64,000 nt of DNA from Pedobacter sp. MR2016-24 (GTDB lineage: Bacteria > Bacteroidota > Bacteroidia > Sphingobacteriales > Sphingobacteriaceae). Of this stretch, positions 1-10,102 are shown one piece after another (the stretch's first letter is position 1; each line of letters opens with the position of its first letter). Made by a program: the position numbers and the translations under genes. Under the pieces are notes generated by a model. The model was not told where the DNA came from. It did not search any database and worked only from the letters and a program-made list of their open reading frames with translations. The DNA lies in the NCBI RefSeq assembly GCF_026239655.1, contig NZ_JAPIVO010000001.1, positions 124,001 to 188,000 on the forward strand. The letters run 5' to 3'.

Positions 1-20
1 TTAAATTCATTCTTAGTTTA

Positions 21-3000
21 ATGAATAGCAGCTACGAACTTTTAATTTCAAAGATTAATGAATTCACAAGGAAGTTTTACTTAAATAAGCTTCTCAGAGG
101 AACGATCTATACGCTGGCAACATTACTATCCACCTTCCTCCTGTTATTCGTTCTTACGTACTGTTTTAATCCTGGAATTATTGTCAAAACAATTTTATTT
201 TACGCCTACCTATTCCTTTTTATTTTATCTTTTACGGCCGGTATCATCAAACCAGCCCTCGCCTACTTCCGGATCATTAAAAACATAAGTCCGAAAGAAT
301 CAGCTCTGTTGATAGGCGCGCACTTTTCAGCAATCAGAGATAAACTCTTAAATACACTGCAGCTGAAAGAACTTGCAGAATTATCATCCCATCAAAATGA
401 ACTGATCCTTGCTGGCATAGATCAGAAAATAAATGAACTCAGACCTATTCCATTCAGCAGTGCAATTCATTTGCAGGACAACAGGAAATATATAAAATAC
501 TTGCTGACCCCACTCCTTATAATTATAATTATTGGTTTGGTTGCGCCAGTGGTATTAAAACAAGGAACCAGGAGTTTTGTACAATACGACAGAGAAATTT
601 TGCCTGCCGCACCTTTTACTTTTGAACTGCTGAATAAAAAACTGGTTGTTGCACAAGGAGACAGTCTTCGTCTTGAACTGCAGTTAAAGGGCGACGAATT
701 TCCTCAGGATATCTATATCATAGAAGGAAAGAATACCTTCAAATTTGAGAAGGACAATACCAGCAAATTTCACTACACCTTCAAAAATCTGCAAAAGGAC
801 AAGCGCATTATCTTTAGTGGTGGTGGTTTCTCATCTGCTTCCCATCAGCTCCGGGTAAAACCAAGGCCGGGGATTCTGACGATTTCTGCTAGTTTAGTAT
901 TTCCTCCCTATCTGAACAAACGCAGTGAGCGGATACAAAATTCAGGAGACTTATTGATTCCTGAAGGCACTACAGTCACCTGGGAGATTAAAACAGAAAA
1001 TAGTGATCAGTTAGATTTTAAGCTGGACAAAACAATCCGAAAGCTTAAAATAGAAGATAACAGTGCGACTTTTAAATCGCGTTTGCTGGCCAGTACCACT
1101 TATGAAATTATGCCTGTAAATAAATTTGCCGGAGCAAAAGATTCCATACAGCATAAAATTGAAGTGATTGCGGACCTTCATCCGGAGATCAGCGTGATAG
1201 AAAAGGCAGATTCATTAAGTAGTAAAGTCCTGTATTTTACGGGAAATATCAATGATGATCATGGTTTTAAGGACCTGAAATTTGTTTACCAGCTAACTGA
1301 AGCCGGAGCAGCAACGAGAAAAACAAGCATTACCCTTCCCATAAAAAAAACACAGACTGAAGAATCATTTTTTTATTTCTGGGATTTGAAAAAGATCGGA
1401 TTAAAACCCGGTCAGCAGCTGACCTACTTTTTTGAAGTGGCCGACAATGATGGGGTAAATGGTTATAAAATCACACGTTCACCTGTTAGCACCTATGCAG
1501 TACCTCATCCGCAACAAATAGCAAAACAGCTGGATAATAGTAGCAGTAGCTTAAAAAAGAAAATGGAGAATGCCATTAAACTTGCTGCTACGGTAGAAAA
1601 AGAAAGCAAAAAATTAGGAGAAAGTCTGCTCAACAAACAATCGCTCTCCTTTGAGGATAAAAAAGAAATTGCCGGTCTCCTGGAAAAACAGAAGAAGCTG
1701 GAAGCTGCGGTACAGGATATTAAAAACACGAAAGAAAAGAACTCATTTCAGCAAAACGAAGAGAACCAGGTTAAAGAAGAACTGGCCGAAAAACAGAAAC
1801 AGATAGATGATTTATTCAACAATGTATTAGATCCCAAAACTAAAGCGTTGCTGGAAAAACTGCAGGCGCTGATGGACCAGAACAGAAAAGATGATACCCG
1901 GGATGAGTTATCAAAAATGAACATGGACAATAAATCTTTGAAAAAGGAGCTGGACAGGATACTGGAATTATATAAACAACTTGAATTTGAGCAGGGTTTG
2001 CAAAATAAAATTGATCGTTTGACCGCTCTTGCTGCAGAGCAGAAGAAGCTTGCCGGAAAATCAGGAAACAAAAAAGACGCACAGCAGGAGCTCAAAAAAG
2101 AGCAGCAGCAACTGGCGTCAGATTTCAGCGAACTCAAAAAAGAACTCGATCAGCTGGACCAAAAGAACCAGTTGCTGGAGAAACCGAATGCTTTCGAGAA
2201 TCCGGATAAAGAAAGTAAAGATATTCAAAAACAACAGCAGGAAAGTATACAGCAACTGGATAAAAATGAAGCCCAAAAAGCGGCTGGAACGCAGAAAAAA
2301 GCAGCAGAACAAATGCAGCAACTCGCTGAAAAATTAACAGCATCCCAGCAGCAGTCTGCTGAAATGGAAAATAATGTAAATGCCGAAAGCCTGCGGATAT
2401 TGTTGCAAAATTTGCTGCATAGCTCATTTGAGCAGGAGAAAGTCATGTTGAATCTGAAAAAGATTAGCAATAGTGATCCTTCTTATTTATCGAGCGTTCA
2501 GACACAACGCACCATCAAAGATAATATGAAAACTATCGCTGACAGTTTAACGTCACTTAGCAAAAGGGTACCGCAGATTGAAAGTACAGTGAATGAAGAA
2601 ATGCAGAAAATCAATTTTAATATTGATAAAAGTCTGGATAACCTGGGAGAACGTCGCACTGCGGAAGCACTTAAAAATCAGCAATATACCATGACCTCTA
2701 TCAATAATCTCTCACTGATGCTCAATGAAGCGCTTGAACAGCTGGAAAAGAATCAGAAAAATGCGAAACAGGGTGGAAAAGGAAATAAAAAGCAGTCGAT
2801 GCAGCAGTTGCAGCAAATGCAGCAGCAGCTGAATAAAAATATGCAGCAGGCTAAAGATCAGCTCCAGAAAGAAGGAAATAAAGGCAGCGTACCTAAAGGT
2901 AAACAAAGTGAAGAATTTGCTAAAATGGCACAGCAGCAACAACTGATCAGGGAGGCACTACAAAAAATAAACTCTTCAGATAACAAAGACGGAAAAGGAA

Positions 3001-3332
3001 GTCTGGGCAACCTGAACCAACTGATCAAAGAGATGAAGGCAACGGAATCCGATCTGGTCAACAAAAGAATCGAGCAGGAAACACTAAACCGTCAAAAAGC
3101 TATCCTGAATAAATTGCTTGACGCAGATCAGGCCGACCGGGAACAAAACGAAGATCAAAAAAGGGAGAGTAAATCAGGCAGAGACCTTCCTCCTTCTTAC
3201 CGTAAAATGCTGGAAGAGTTTAAGAAAAAACAAGTGAACGAGCTGGAACTCATACAGAAATTACCGCCGGATCTGAATTACTATTACAAAAATAAGATCT
3301 CTGATTATTTTAAATTGCTAAATTTGCATTAA
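21..3332 (+). CDS. DUF4175-type large coiled-coil membrane protein
   Basis: A 1103-residue protein of unknown function. Two hydrophobic helices lie near residues 29-48 and 53-76 and a third near 158-178. A probable extracytoplasmic beta-rich part runs to about residue 490. The rest, about 500-1060, is a very long Gln/Lys/Glu-rich coiled coil with many QQ and KK runs. This order (N-terminal membrane helices, middle region, long helical tail) fits the Bacteroidota DUF4175 family, which I recognise by architecture only. It may be a surface-reaching or scaffold protein, but that is inference. ybeY follows after 16 bp, so the two may be co-transcribed. Low-complexity helical sequence explains the many spurious ORFs on the opposite strand. 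Confidence 0.85.
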   Translation: MNSSYELLISKINEFTRKFYLNKLLRGTIYTLATLLSTFLLLFVLTYCFNPGIIVKTILFYAYLFLFILSFTAGIIKPALAYFRIIKNISPKESALLIGAHFSAIRDKLLNTLQLKELAELSSHQNELILAGIDQKINELRPIPFSSAIHLQDNRKYIKYLLTPLLIIIIIGLVAPVVLKQGTRSFVQYDREILPAAPFTFELLNKKLVVAQGDSLRLELQLKGDEFPQDIYIIEGKNTFKFEKDNTSKFHYTFKNLQKDKRIIFSGGGFSSASHQLRVKPRPGILTISASLVFPPYLNKRSERIQNSGDLLIPEGTTVTWEIKTENSDQLDFKLDKTIRKLKIEDNSATFKSRLLASTTYEIMPVNKFAGAKDSIQHKIEVIADLHPEISVIEKADSLSSKVLYFTGNINDDHGFKDLKFVYQLTEAGAATRKTSITLPIKKTQTEESFFYFWDLKKIGLKPGQQLTYFFEVADNDGVNGYKITRSPVSTYAVPHPQQIAKQLDNSSSSLKKKMENAIKLAATVEKESKKLGESLLNKQSLSFEDKKEIAGLLEKQKKLEAAVQDIKNTKEKNSFQQNEENQVKEELAEKQKQIDDLFNNVLDPKTKALLEKLQALMDQNRKDDTRDELSKMNMDNKSLKKELDRILELYKQLEFEQGLQNKIDRLTALAAEQKKLAGKSGNKKDAQQELKKEQQQLASDFSELKKELDQLDQKNQLLEKPNAFENPDKESKDIQKQQQESIQQLDKNEAQKAAGTQKKAAEQMQQLAEKLTASQQQSAEMENNVNAESLRILLQNLLHSSFEQEKVMLNLKKISNSDPSYLSSVQTQRTIKDNMKTIADSLTSLSKRVPQIESTVNEEMQKINFNIDKSLDNLGERRTAEALKNQQYTMTSINNLSLMLNEALEQLEKNQKNAKQGGKGNKKQSMQQLQQMQQQLNKNMQQAKDQLQKEGNKGSVPKGKQSEEFAKMAQQQQLIREALQKINSSDNKDGKGSLGNLNQLIKEMKATESDLVNKRIEQETLNRQKAILNKLLDADQADREQNEDQKRESKSGRDLPPSYRKMLEEFKKKQVNELELIQKLPPDLNYYYKNKISDYFKLLNLH
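3319..3327 (+). promoter_or_regulatory. -7-like box before ybeY
   Basis: TAAATTTGC matches the Bacteroidota -7 consensus TAnnTTTG inside the last codons of the upstream gene, about 22 bp before the ybeY start. No clear -33 TTTG is seen, so an internal promoter is only possible. Confidence 0.25.
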
Positions 3333-3348
3333 AATATGACATGCCCTG

Positions 3349-3783
3349 ATGAGTAAACCTCCTATAAATTTTTTTACAGAAGAGATCAAGTACAACCTTC
3401 AACAAAAAACTAAAATCAGAACCTGGATTGAAAATACGATTAAGGCAGAAGGGTACGTTTTAGAGGAGTTGAATTTTATATTCTGTTCTGACGAATATTT
3501 ATTGGCGATAAACCAGCAATACCTTCAGCATGATACTTATACCGACGTAATCACTTTTGATAACTCAGAGGTGCTTAAAACGATTACGGGTGATATTTTT
3601 ATCAGTATTGAACGGATACAGGAAAATGCCAGAAACTATAAGGGGAAAACTGCAGATGAATTATGCCGTGTAATGATACATGGTACACTTCATTTGCTGG
3701 GCTATAAGGATAAAGGGAAGACAGCTAAAACTTTAATGACGCAAAAAGAAGATCATTATTTATCTCAATTGTCTAATTATTAA
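3349..3783 (+). CDS. ybeY: Endoribonuclease YbeY (rRNA maturation factor)
   Basis: YbeY is a metal-dependent endoribonuclease that acts in 16S rRNA 3'-end maturation and ribosome quality control. The 144-residue length is normal. The family motif HGxLHLxGYxx is present as HGTLHLLGYKD with H111 and H115. The position of the third canonical metal-binding histidine is Asp121; I believe this is common in Bacteroidota YbeY. The upstream part carries the expected motif TYTDVITFDN. It starts 16 bp after the large coiled-coil gene. The next gene is 146 bp away. Confidence 0.93.
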   Translation: MSKPPINFFTEEIKYNLQQKTKIRTWIENTIKAEGYVLEELNFIFCSDEYLLAINQQYLQHDTYTDVITFDNSEVLKTITGDIFISIERIQENARNYKGKTADELCRVMIHGTLHLLGYKDKGKTAKTLMTQKEDHYLSQLSNY

Positions 3784-3929
3784 TTAGTTATAATTAATTC
3801 CTGGTCAGAACTGCTGTTTATCTTATACATCAGCTGAATTAAACTGAATGTTTAAACACATTACATAATACCATTATTTACTTAATTTGCAGGTCTTTAT
3901 CAAATCTGTTAATCCGTTAAACAAATACT

Positions 3930-5795
3930 TTGAGCACACTAATAGCAGCAGAAAATTTAGGCCATGCCTATAACGATGAATGGTTATTCAAAAATTTGAC
4001 TTTAGGGATCCAAACTGGTCAGCGTGTAGCGCTGGTAGGTATCAATGGAGCCGGCAAAAGTACATTATTAAAATTATTAGCCGAACGTTTCAATCCTCTT
4101 GAAGGAAAAATCGTAAAAAATAAAGCAGTTAGAATTGGTTTTCTGGATCAGGAACCCTCCTTCCCTGATGGCTACTCTATTAGTGATTTTATTTTTTCCC
4201 TTGAGAATAAACAGCAGCAGCTGATCAAGGAATATGAAGAAATTATAGAGGATCCTAATCCCGATGAAAAAACGCTGAACAGGTTATATGAGGAATTAAG
4301 CGAGCACAATGCCTGGGAGTACGAACACGAAATCAAAACGATTTTGAGTCGCATGGGTATTAATCATTTACAACAACAGATTTCTACGCTATCAGGCGGA
4401 CAAAAAAAGCGTATAGCTTTAGCGAAATTACTGATCGAAGATCCTGAAATTTATGTTCTGGATGAGCCTACGAATCATCTCGACATTGATACCATTGAAT
4501 GGTTAGAGAAGCTCCTTACTTCAGGTAATAAAACGATTTTATTAGTGACGCATGATCGCTATTTCCTGGATAATGTTTGTAATACCATCGTAGAACTTGA
4601 CCGTGGTAAGATCTACAATTACAGTGGTAACTACGCGTATTTTCTGGAAAAGAAATCTGAGAGAGAAGCTTCCGATGAAAGTACATTCCACAAAAATAAA
4701 AACCTGCTCAAAAAAGAATTGGAGTGGATGCGCAGAATGCCTCAGGCCAGGGGAACAAAATCTCAGGCCAGGATTGACGCTTTTTATGATTTAGATAGTA
4801 AAACCAAACAGCGTACCGATAACCAGAATATCACGTTAAATGTAAAGATGTCCCGCCAGGGTAATAAGATTCTTGAGCTGGAAAATGTGGGACAATCTTT
4901 TGATGAAAAGAATATCATTAACGACTTTACTTATACTTTTAAAAAGGCAGACCGTATTGGACTGGCTGGAAAAAACGGTACAGGTAAGTCTACCCTACTT
5001 AATATCATTACGGGTTATTTAACACCTGAAAAAGGAAAAGTAAGTACTGGTGATACCACTGTTTACGGTTATTATAAACAAGGTGGTTTAGCTTTCAATG
5101 AAAAAGAACGAGTAATAGATATTGTAAAATCAGAAGCTGAATATATCAAAATGGCCGATGGTCAGACGATCTCTGCTTCACAATTGCTCACCCTGTTTTT
5201 ATTCCCACCAAAGAAGCAGCATGGAATGGTTGAAAAATTAAGTGGTGGGGAGAAAAAGCGTTTACATCTGATGAAGGTACTGATGCTAAACCCAAACTTT
5301 TTAATCCTGGATGAGCCGACCAATGATTTGGATATTGATACTTTAAATGTACTGGAAGAATTTTTGGAGAACTTCCCTGGCGTATTGATTTTGGTTTCCC
5401 ACGATAGGTATCTGCTGGATAAAATGAGCGATCAGTTATTTATTATGGAAGGAAACGGAGAGGTTAATATTTATAACGGAAACTATTCTGAGTACAGAAT
5501 TAGCCTGGAAACGCCAAAAGAAAAAACAGTAAGCAAAGAATCTAAGCCTAGAGCTTCTGCTGATATGGCTATTCCAAAGAAGCTTACATTTAATGAGCAA
5601 AAGGAATTGGAAGATTTAGAAAACAAGATCAGTACTACTGAAACGGAAATAGATCAACTGACAAATTCGCTGATTGATATAGATAGCGCAAACTATCAGG
5701 AGATACAGGCGGTTACGAAATCTATTGAAACACTAAATAAAGATCTGGAAAAAATAATGGAACGTTGGGTAGAACTTTCAGAGAAAGTAAACTAA
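3930..5795 (+). CDS. ABC-F family ATPase (Uup/EttA-like)
   Basis: A soluble protein with two ABC ATPase domains and no membrane helices, as in ABC-F proteins that act on the ribosome. Domain 1 has Walker A GINGAGKS (about 37-44), signature LSGGQKKR (about 154) and Walker B VLDEPTNHLD. Domain 2 has GKNGTGKS (about 347), LSGGEKKR (about 438) and ILDEPTNDLD. The inter-domain linker is basic. The last 80 residues form a charged coiled coil like the Uup C-terminal domain. The start codon is TTG; this start gives the expected N-terminus directly before the first beta strand. Whether it is Uup, EttA-like or an antibiotic-protection factor cannot be settled here. It is unlinked to resistance genes, so a housekeeping role is likely. 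Confidence 0.92.
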   Translation: MSTLIAAENLGHAYNDEWLFKNLTLGIQTGQRVALVGINGAGKSTLLKLLAERFNPLEGKIVKNKAVRIGFLDQEPSFPDGYSISDFIFSLENKQQQLIKEYEEIIEDPNPDEKTLNRLYEELSEHNAWEYEHEIKTILSRMGINHLQQQISTLSGGQKKRIALAKLLIEDPEIYVLDEPTNHLDIDTIEWLEKLLTSGNKTILLVTHDRYFLDNVCNTIVELDRGKIYNYSGNYAYFLEKKSEREASDESTFHKNKNLLKKELEWMRRMPQARGTKSQARIDAFYDLDSKTKQRTDNQNITLNVKMSRQGNKILELENVGQSFDEKNIINDFTYTFKKADRIGLAGKNGTGKSTLLNIITGYLTPEKGKVSTGDTTVYGYYKQGGLAFNEKERVIDIVKSEAEYIKMADGQTISASQLLTLFLFPPKKQHGMVEKLSGGEKKRLHLMKVLMLNPNFLILDEPTNDLDIDTLNVLEEFLENFPGVLILVSHDRYLLDKMSDQLFIMEGNGEVNIYNGNYSEYRISLETPKEKTVSKESKPRASADMAIPKKLTFNEQKELEDLENKISTTETEIDQLTNSLIDIDSANYQEIQAVTKSIETLNKDLEKIMERWVELSEKVN

Positions 5796-5869
5796 TACCT
5801 CTCCTATTTTAAGGCGTTTTAAGCACTTCTTTTATCCAGATACCGTGGATGGATATTGAGAAAAACAAA

Positions 5870-5885
5870 TGTTCCACGTGAAACC
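5870..5885. other. parS-like centromere site 1
   Basis: TGTTCCACGTGAAACC differs from the classical parS sequence TGTTCCACGTGAAACA only in the last base. parS sites bind ParB and organise the origin region. It is non-coding and lies 64 bp upstream of mnmG. Binding is not shown. Confidence 0.7.
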
Positions 5886-5915
5886 TCTTCGCTTGAGAGC
5901 GTGAATTAACATGAA

Positions 5916-5931
5916 AGTTCCACGTGGAACA
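5916..5931. other. parS-like centromere site 2
   Basis: AGTTCCACGTGGAACA contains the perfect 14-bp palindrome GTTCCACGTGGAAC, the symmetric form of parS. Its centre is 46 bp from that of site 1. A small hairpin, CGCT-TGAG-AGCG, sits between the two sites. The site ends 18 bp before mnmG. Confidence 0.7.
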
Positions 5932-5949
5932 ATTTAAAAATTAGACAAG

Positions 5950-7812
5950 ATGTTTAAAGAATATGATGTAATTGTAGTTGGGGCAGGTCACGCCGGATGT
6001 GAAGCTGCTGCCGCTGCTGCGAATATGGGATCCTCAGTTTTATTGATTACAATGAACATGGAAACCATTGCGCAAATGAGTTGTAACCCTGCAATGGGTG
6101 GAGTGGCAAAAGGACAAATTGTAAGAGAAATTGATGCAATGGGTGGATACTCTGGAATCATCAGTGACAAAACAACGCTGCAGTTTAGAATGCTGAACCT
6201 TTCCAAAGGACCAGCAATGTGGAGTCCCCGCGCACAGAATGACAGGAAAAGATTTGCCGAAGAATGGAGACTGGCATTAGAACGTACACCTAATGTTGAC
6301 TTCTGGCAAGACATGGTAAGCAGCCTGATCATTAAAGATAATCAGGTAAAAGGAGTTAAAACATCGATTGGTGTTGAGATCAGAGCAAAGAGTGTGGTGC
6401 TGACAAATGGCACCTTTTTAAATGGCCTTATCCATATTGGCGAAAAGAAATTTGGCGGTGGCCGTACAGGTGAAAAAGCAGCCACTGGCTTAACTGAACA
6501 ACTGACATCAATAGGTTTTGAAGCAGGCAGAATGAAAACAGGTACCCCTCCCCGGGTGGATGGCAGATCACTGAATTATTCCCTGATGGAAGAACAATGG
6601 GGTGATGAAAATCCCGGTCGTTTTTCTTACACCAATGTAGATAGACCTACAGAACAACGCTGCTGCTGGATTACCTATACCAACTCAAATGTACACGAAA
6701 CATTAAAAGAAGGATTTGAAAAATCACCAATGTTTACGGGTAGAATCAAGGGTCTTGGTCCGAGATACTGTCCATCAATTGAGGATAAAATTAACCGTTT
6801 TGCAGAGCGTGAAAGACACCAGATTTTCGTAGAACCGGAAGGCTGGAATACTTGCGAAATTTATGTGAATGGCTTTTCAACTTCACTCCCGGAAGACGTA
6901 CAATATAGGGCACTGATCCAGATCCCGGGATTTGAAAATGCGAAAATGTTCAGACCTGGTTATGCGATCGAGTATGATTTTTTTCCACCTACACAGTTGA
7001 CGCTTACACTGGAGACCAAATTAATACAGAATTTGTATTTTGCAGGACAGATTAATGGCACAACCGGATACGAAGAGGCTGCTAGTCAGGGTTTTATAGC
7101 AGGAATTAATGCGCATTTGAAGATAAATGATCAGCATGAGCTGATCATGAAACGTTCTGAATCCTATATTGGTGTATTGATAGACGATCTGGTAACCAAG
7201 GGAACTGAAGAACCGTATCGAATGTTTACCTCGCGTGCAGAACACAGATTATTGTTACGTCAGGATAATGCTGACATCAGGCTCTCCCCTATCGGCCATG
7301 CCCTGGGACTGATTAGTGATGAGCGATTAGAAATCGTTAAAAAGAAAGTGACCGACTCTGACGACATTGTAGCTTATACCCGGAAACAAAGTATAGAAAT
7401 GTCTGAAGCCAACGAGATGCTTGAAAGTTTAAATTCCAGCGCACTTACACAGAACGTAAAATTATTCGGCGTACTGAGCAGACCACAGGTTGGAATCGAA
7501 GACTTAAGAAAAGTAAGTACAGCCTTTAATGATTACCTGAATCAATACGATCAGGTAACAGTAGAGCAGGCGGAAATCAAAATTAAATATGAAAGCTACT
7601 TTTTAAAAGAGCAGGAGATTGTAAATAAAATGCAGAAGATGGAAGACAAGGACATCAATCCTGATTTTGACTATTCGCAGCTGGTTTCTCTTTCTAAAGA
7701 AGCCAGAGAGAAATTATTGAAAATAAAACCGCGGACTCTAGGTCAGGCCTCAAGAATTTCAGGGGTTTCACCTTCAGACATTTCAGTTTTAATGGTTCAT
7801 ATAAGTAAGTAA
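5950..7812 (+). CDS. mnmG: tRNA uridine-34 5-carboxymethylaminomethyl modification enzyme MnmG (GidA)
   Basis: MnmG is the FAD-binding subunit that, with the GTPase MnmE, adds the cmnm5 group to wobble uridine-34 of tRNAs. The dinucleotide motif [10 protein letters not shown] starts at residue 11. Other family blocks are present: [47 protein letters not shown] and the C-terminal [17 protein letters not shown]. The length of 620 residues is normal. In many bacteria this gene lies near oriC; the two parS-like sites directly upstream agree with that. A hairpin with a T-rich tail follows the gene. Confidence 0.97.
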   Translation: MFKEYDVIVVGAGHAGCEAAAAAANMGSSVLLITMNMETIAQMSCNPAMGGVAKGQIVREIDAMGGYSGIISDKTTLQFRMLNLSKGPAMWSPRAQNDRKRFAEEWRLALERTPNVDFWQDMVSSLIIKDNQVKGVKTSIGVEIRAKSVVLTNGTFLNGLIHIGEKKFGGGRTGEKAATGLTEQLTSIGFEAGRMKTGTPPRVDGRSLNYSLMEEQWGDENPGRFSYTNVDRPTEQRCCWITYTNSNVHETLKEGFEKSPMFTGRIKGLGPRYCPSIEDKINRFAERERHQIFVEPEGWNTCEIYVNGFSTSLPEDVQYRALIQIPGFENAKMFRPGYAIEYDFFPPTQLTLTLETKLIQNLYFAGQINGTTGYEEAASQGFIAGINAHLKINDQHELIMKRSESYIGVLIDDLVTKGTEEPYRMFTSRAEHRLLLRQDNADIRLSPIGHALGLISDERLEIVKKKVTDSDDIVAYTRKQSIEMSEANEMLESLNSSALTQNVKLFGVLSRPQVGIEDLRKVSTAFNDYLNQYDQVTVEQAEIKIKYESYFLKEQEIVNKMQKMEDKDINPDFDYSQLVSLSKEAREKLLKIKPRTLGQASRISGVSPSDISVLMVHISK

Positions 7813-7844
7813 CTGTTTATTAATACGTTACATTAAAAATAAAG

Positions 7845-7896
7845 ACGCCTAAAAATGACGCATTTTAATTAGTTTTAAGGCGTTTTTATTTTTTGT
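7845..7896 (+). terminator. Probable intrinsic terminator after mnmG
   Basis: Arms ACGCC-TAAAA and TTTTAAGGCGT pair with one bulge, enclose a smaller AAAATG-ACG-CATTTT hairpin and are followed by TTTTATTTTTTG. Confidence 0.65.
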
Positions 7897-7944
7897 ACAA
7901 CATATTTATCCAAAACAATTAAAAGTTCATCAGATCTAATATAA

Positions 7945-9579
7945 ATGACTAAAAACAGCTATATAAAAATCATAAAGGCCGCCTTGTGTTGCTTTTTTGG
8001 ATTTTTACTGATTACAGGTTGTGCAAGTATCGGTGCGGGCCCTCAGGGCGGTCCAAAAGACTCAATTCCGCCAAAAATTTTGTCTATGCTTCCGCTAAAT
8101 CAAAGCACAAATTTTAAAGCTAAAAAAATCGTGATCCAGTTTGATGAATATTTTAAATTGAATGATCAGTTCAAACAATTTTCTATTTCACCAGAACTGG
8201 AGGTACTCCCTACCCTCACGGTGAAAAAGAAAAACCTGGAAATTGAATTTACAGATTCCCTGGAAAAAAACACAACTTATACCTTAAACTTCGGAAAGTC
8301 TGTGGTGGACATTAATGAGAGTAATGCGCTTAAAAATTTCACTTATGTATTTGCTACCGGTCCCACTATTGATTCACTCAATATTTCAGGAACTATAAAA
8401 AATGCATTAACAGGTAAGCCGGAAATAGAAGCCCTTGCTTTTATCTTTCCACTATCGAGAGATAGTCTGTTCGGAAAAAAGAGAGCTTCAGTTTATGCTT
8501 TAACAGATAGCAGCGGAAACTTCAAAATCAGCAATCTGAAAGCTGATACTTATAAGATCTATGCATTGAAAGAACAAAACGGAGATAAAACTTACCAGCA
8601 AAGTTCCGATGAAATCGGCTTTTTGAAAGATCCGATAGTCCTAAAAAAGGATACACAAAATATCAATATGGTCATTTTTAAAGAAGATGCCACTGAATTC
8701 AGGGTTAACGAAAGAAGGTTAAATAATGATGGAAGTATCAGCATTTCCTTAAACCAGAAACTGAAAGATCCGGGTATTACGATCATCGAACCTAAAGAAC
8801 TGGATGTATCGAAAAAAGTTAAGTTCAATAAGGTAGGTGATTCCGTAAAATTGTGGCTGACCGACATGAGTTTTGACTCCACAAAAGTGAGTATAACTGA
8901 TGCGGGTAAACTACTCCAGACGGTAACATTCAGAAGAGGAAAAAAAGAAACTTATACCAGAAATGTAACCGCTACAGATAACATCGAAGGCAATCTGCTT
9001 AATCCAAATAAGACATTAAAATTAACCTTTGGTATTCCGGTAGAAACTATAGACCAGTCAAAAATTACTTTGCTGGAAGACTCTGTAGCCAATACCAATT
9101 TTACCCTGGTTAAGGACACTGCAGATTTTCTTTCTTACAATTTTAATTATGCCTGGCGGGCCAATACCATCTATGAAATCAAATTTGCCGCAGGAGCTTT
9201 TACCGCCATTTTCAATACCAAAAATAAAGAGTTTACAAAAAAGTTTGAACTGGCGAAAAGGGATGACTATGGTACCTTAAAATTAAAAATAGTCACCCCC
9301 GAACCTAATAAACAGTATGTATTAGAAGTGATCAATGAAGCCAAAGCTATAGTCAATACACTGGTAGTTGCAAAAGATACCACAGTAACATTTGCCAACT
9401 ACAGGGCCGGAAAATACTTCATCAGGGTAATATATGACAATAACAAAAATGGTCAGTGGGACACGGGAAATGTCAGACAAGGCATACAACCTGAAAAGAT
9501 ATACAATGAATCAAAAGAGCTGTCTATTCGCGCTAACTGGGATAGAAATGAAACCATCACACTCCCAAAGGAGCAGTAA
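7945..9579 (+). CDS. Ig-like domain lipoprotein
   Basis: A 544-residue predicted lipoprotein. The N-terminus has a basic stretch, a hydrophobic core and the lipobox LITGC with Cys26, so it is probably anchored in the inner or outer membrane. Residues about 37-135 look like the bacterial Ig-like (SbsA-type) domain, starting with GPQGGPKDSIPPKI and containing a KKIVIQFDEYF strand, which is typical of a conserved Bacteroidota lipoprotein family. Further beta-rich repeats follow, one resembling a carboxypeptidase-regulatory fold (LTDSSGNFKISNLKADTYKIYAL). Its job is unknown. It converges on the carbonic anhydrase gene with only 5 bp between the stop codons. Confidence 0.8.
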   Translation: MTKNSYIKIIKAALCCFFGFLLITGCASIGAGPQGGPKDSIPPKILSMLPLNQSTNFKAKKIVIQFDEYFKLNDQFKQFSISPELEVLPTLTVKKKNLEIEFTDSLEKNTTYTLNFGKSVVDINESNALKNFTYVFATGPTIDSLNISGTIKNALTGKPEIEALAFIFPLSRDSLFGKKRASVYALTDSSGNFKISNLKADTYKIYALKEQNGDKTYQQSSDEIGFLKDPIVLKKDTQNINMVIFKEDATEFRVNERRLNNDGSISISLNQKLKDPGITIIEPKELDVSKKVKFNKVGDSVKLWLTDMSFDSTKVSITDAGKLLQTVTFRRGKKETYTRNVTATDNIEGNLLNPNKTLKLTFGIPVETIDQSKITLLEDSVANTNFTLVKDTADFLSYNFNYAWRANTIYEIKFAAGAFTAIFNTKNKEFTKKFELAKRDDYGTLKLKIVTPEPNKQYVLEVINEAKAIVNTLVVAKDTTVTFANYRAGKYFIRVIYDNNKNGQWDTGNVRQGIQPEKIYNESKELSIRANWDRNETITLPKEQ

Positions 9580-9584
9580 TTTAT

Positions 9585-10097
9585 TTAGCGAAACCAGTCG
9601 GAATACATAATATAATTATCCGGCAATTTATTTAATAAAGCCCGTTGCTCTTCAGTAATGGGCTTTATTTTTTTCGCAGGCGTTCCTGCATAAATATATC
9701 CGCTTTCACACAACGTATTTTCCAGTACAACAGATCCGGCAGCAATAATGCAGTAACTTTCTACGACTACGTTATCCATTACAATAGCGCCCATACCAAC
9801 CAGTACATGATCTTTAAGGGTACAGCCATGTACAATCGCATTATGCCCTACAGAGACCCTGTTACCGATACTGGTAGCTGCTTTCTGATAGGTAGCATGG
9901 ATCACAGCACCATCCTGTATATTACTGTCATTACCAATCGTAATAGTATTCACATCTCCCCTGACTACTGCATTGAACCATACCGAACAATTAGTCCCTA
10001 TGGTTACATCCCCTACGATGGTTGCGTTTGGTGCAATAAAACAATTCTCACCCCATGAAGGGTATTTATCTAAGACTGGTAATATAATAGCTGCCAT
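9585..10097 (-). CDS. Gamma-class carbonic anhydrase family protein
   Basis: A 170-residue left-handed beta-helix protein built of hexapeptide repeats, such as the IVGDVTIG and IGNDSNIQ types. Residues HATYQ and the pair in VSVGHNAIVHG supply the three histidines that bind the trimer metal in gamma carbonic anhydrases, so CO2 hydration or a related activity is likely. Families with this fold (YrdA, PaaY, CaiE) are hard to separate by sequence. nadB lies 5 bp upstream on the same strand and the two may share a transcript. Confidence 0.88.
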   Translation of the reverse strand: MAAIILPVLDKYPSWGENCFIAPNATIVGDVTIGTNCSVWFNAVVRGDVNTITIGNDSNIQDGAVIHATYQKAATSIGNRVSVGHNAIVHGCTLKDHVLVGMGAIVMDNVVVESYCIIAAGSVVLENTLCESGYIYAGTPAKKIKPITEEQRALLNKLPDNYIMYSDWFR

Positions 10098-10102
10098 AAT
10101 AA

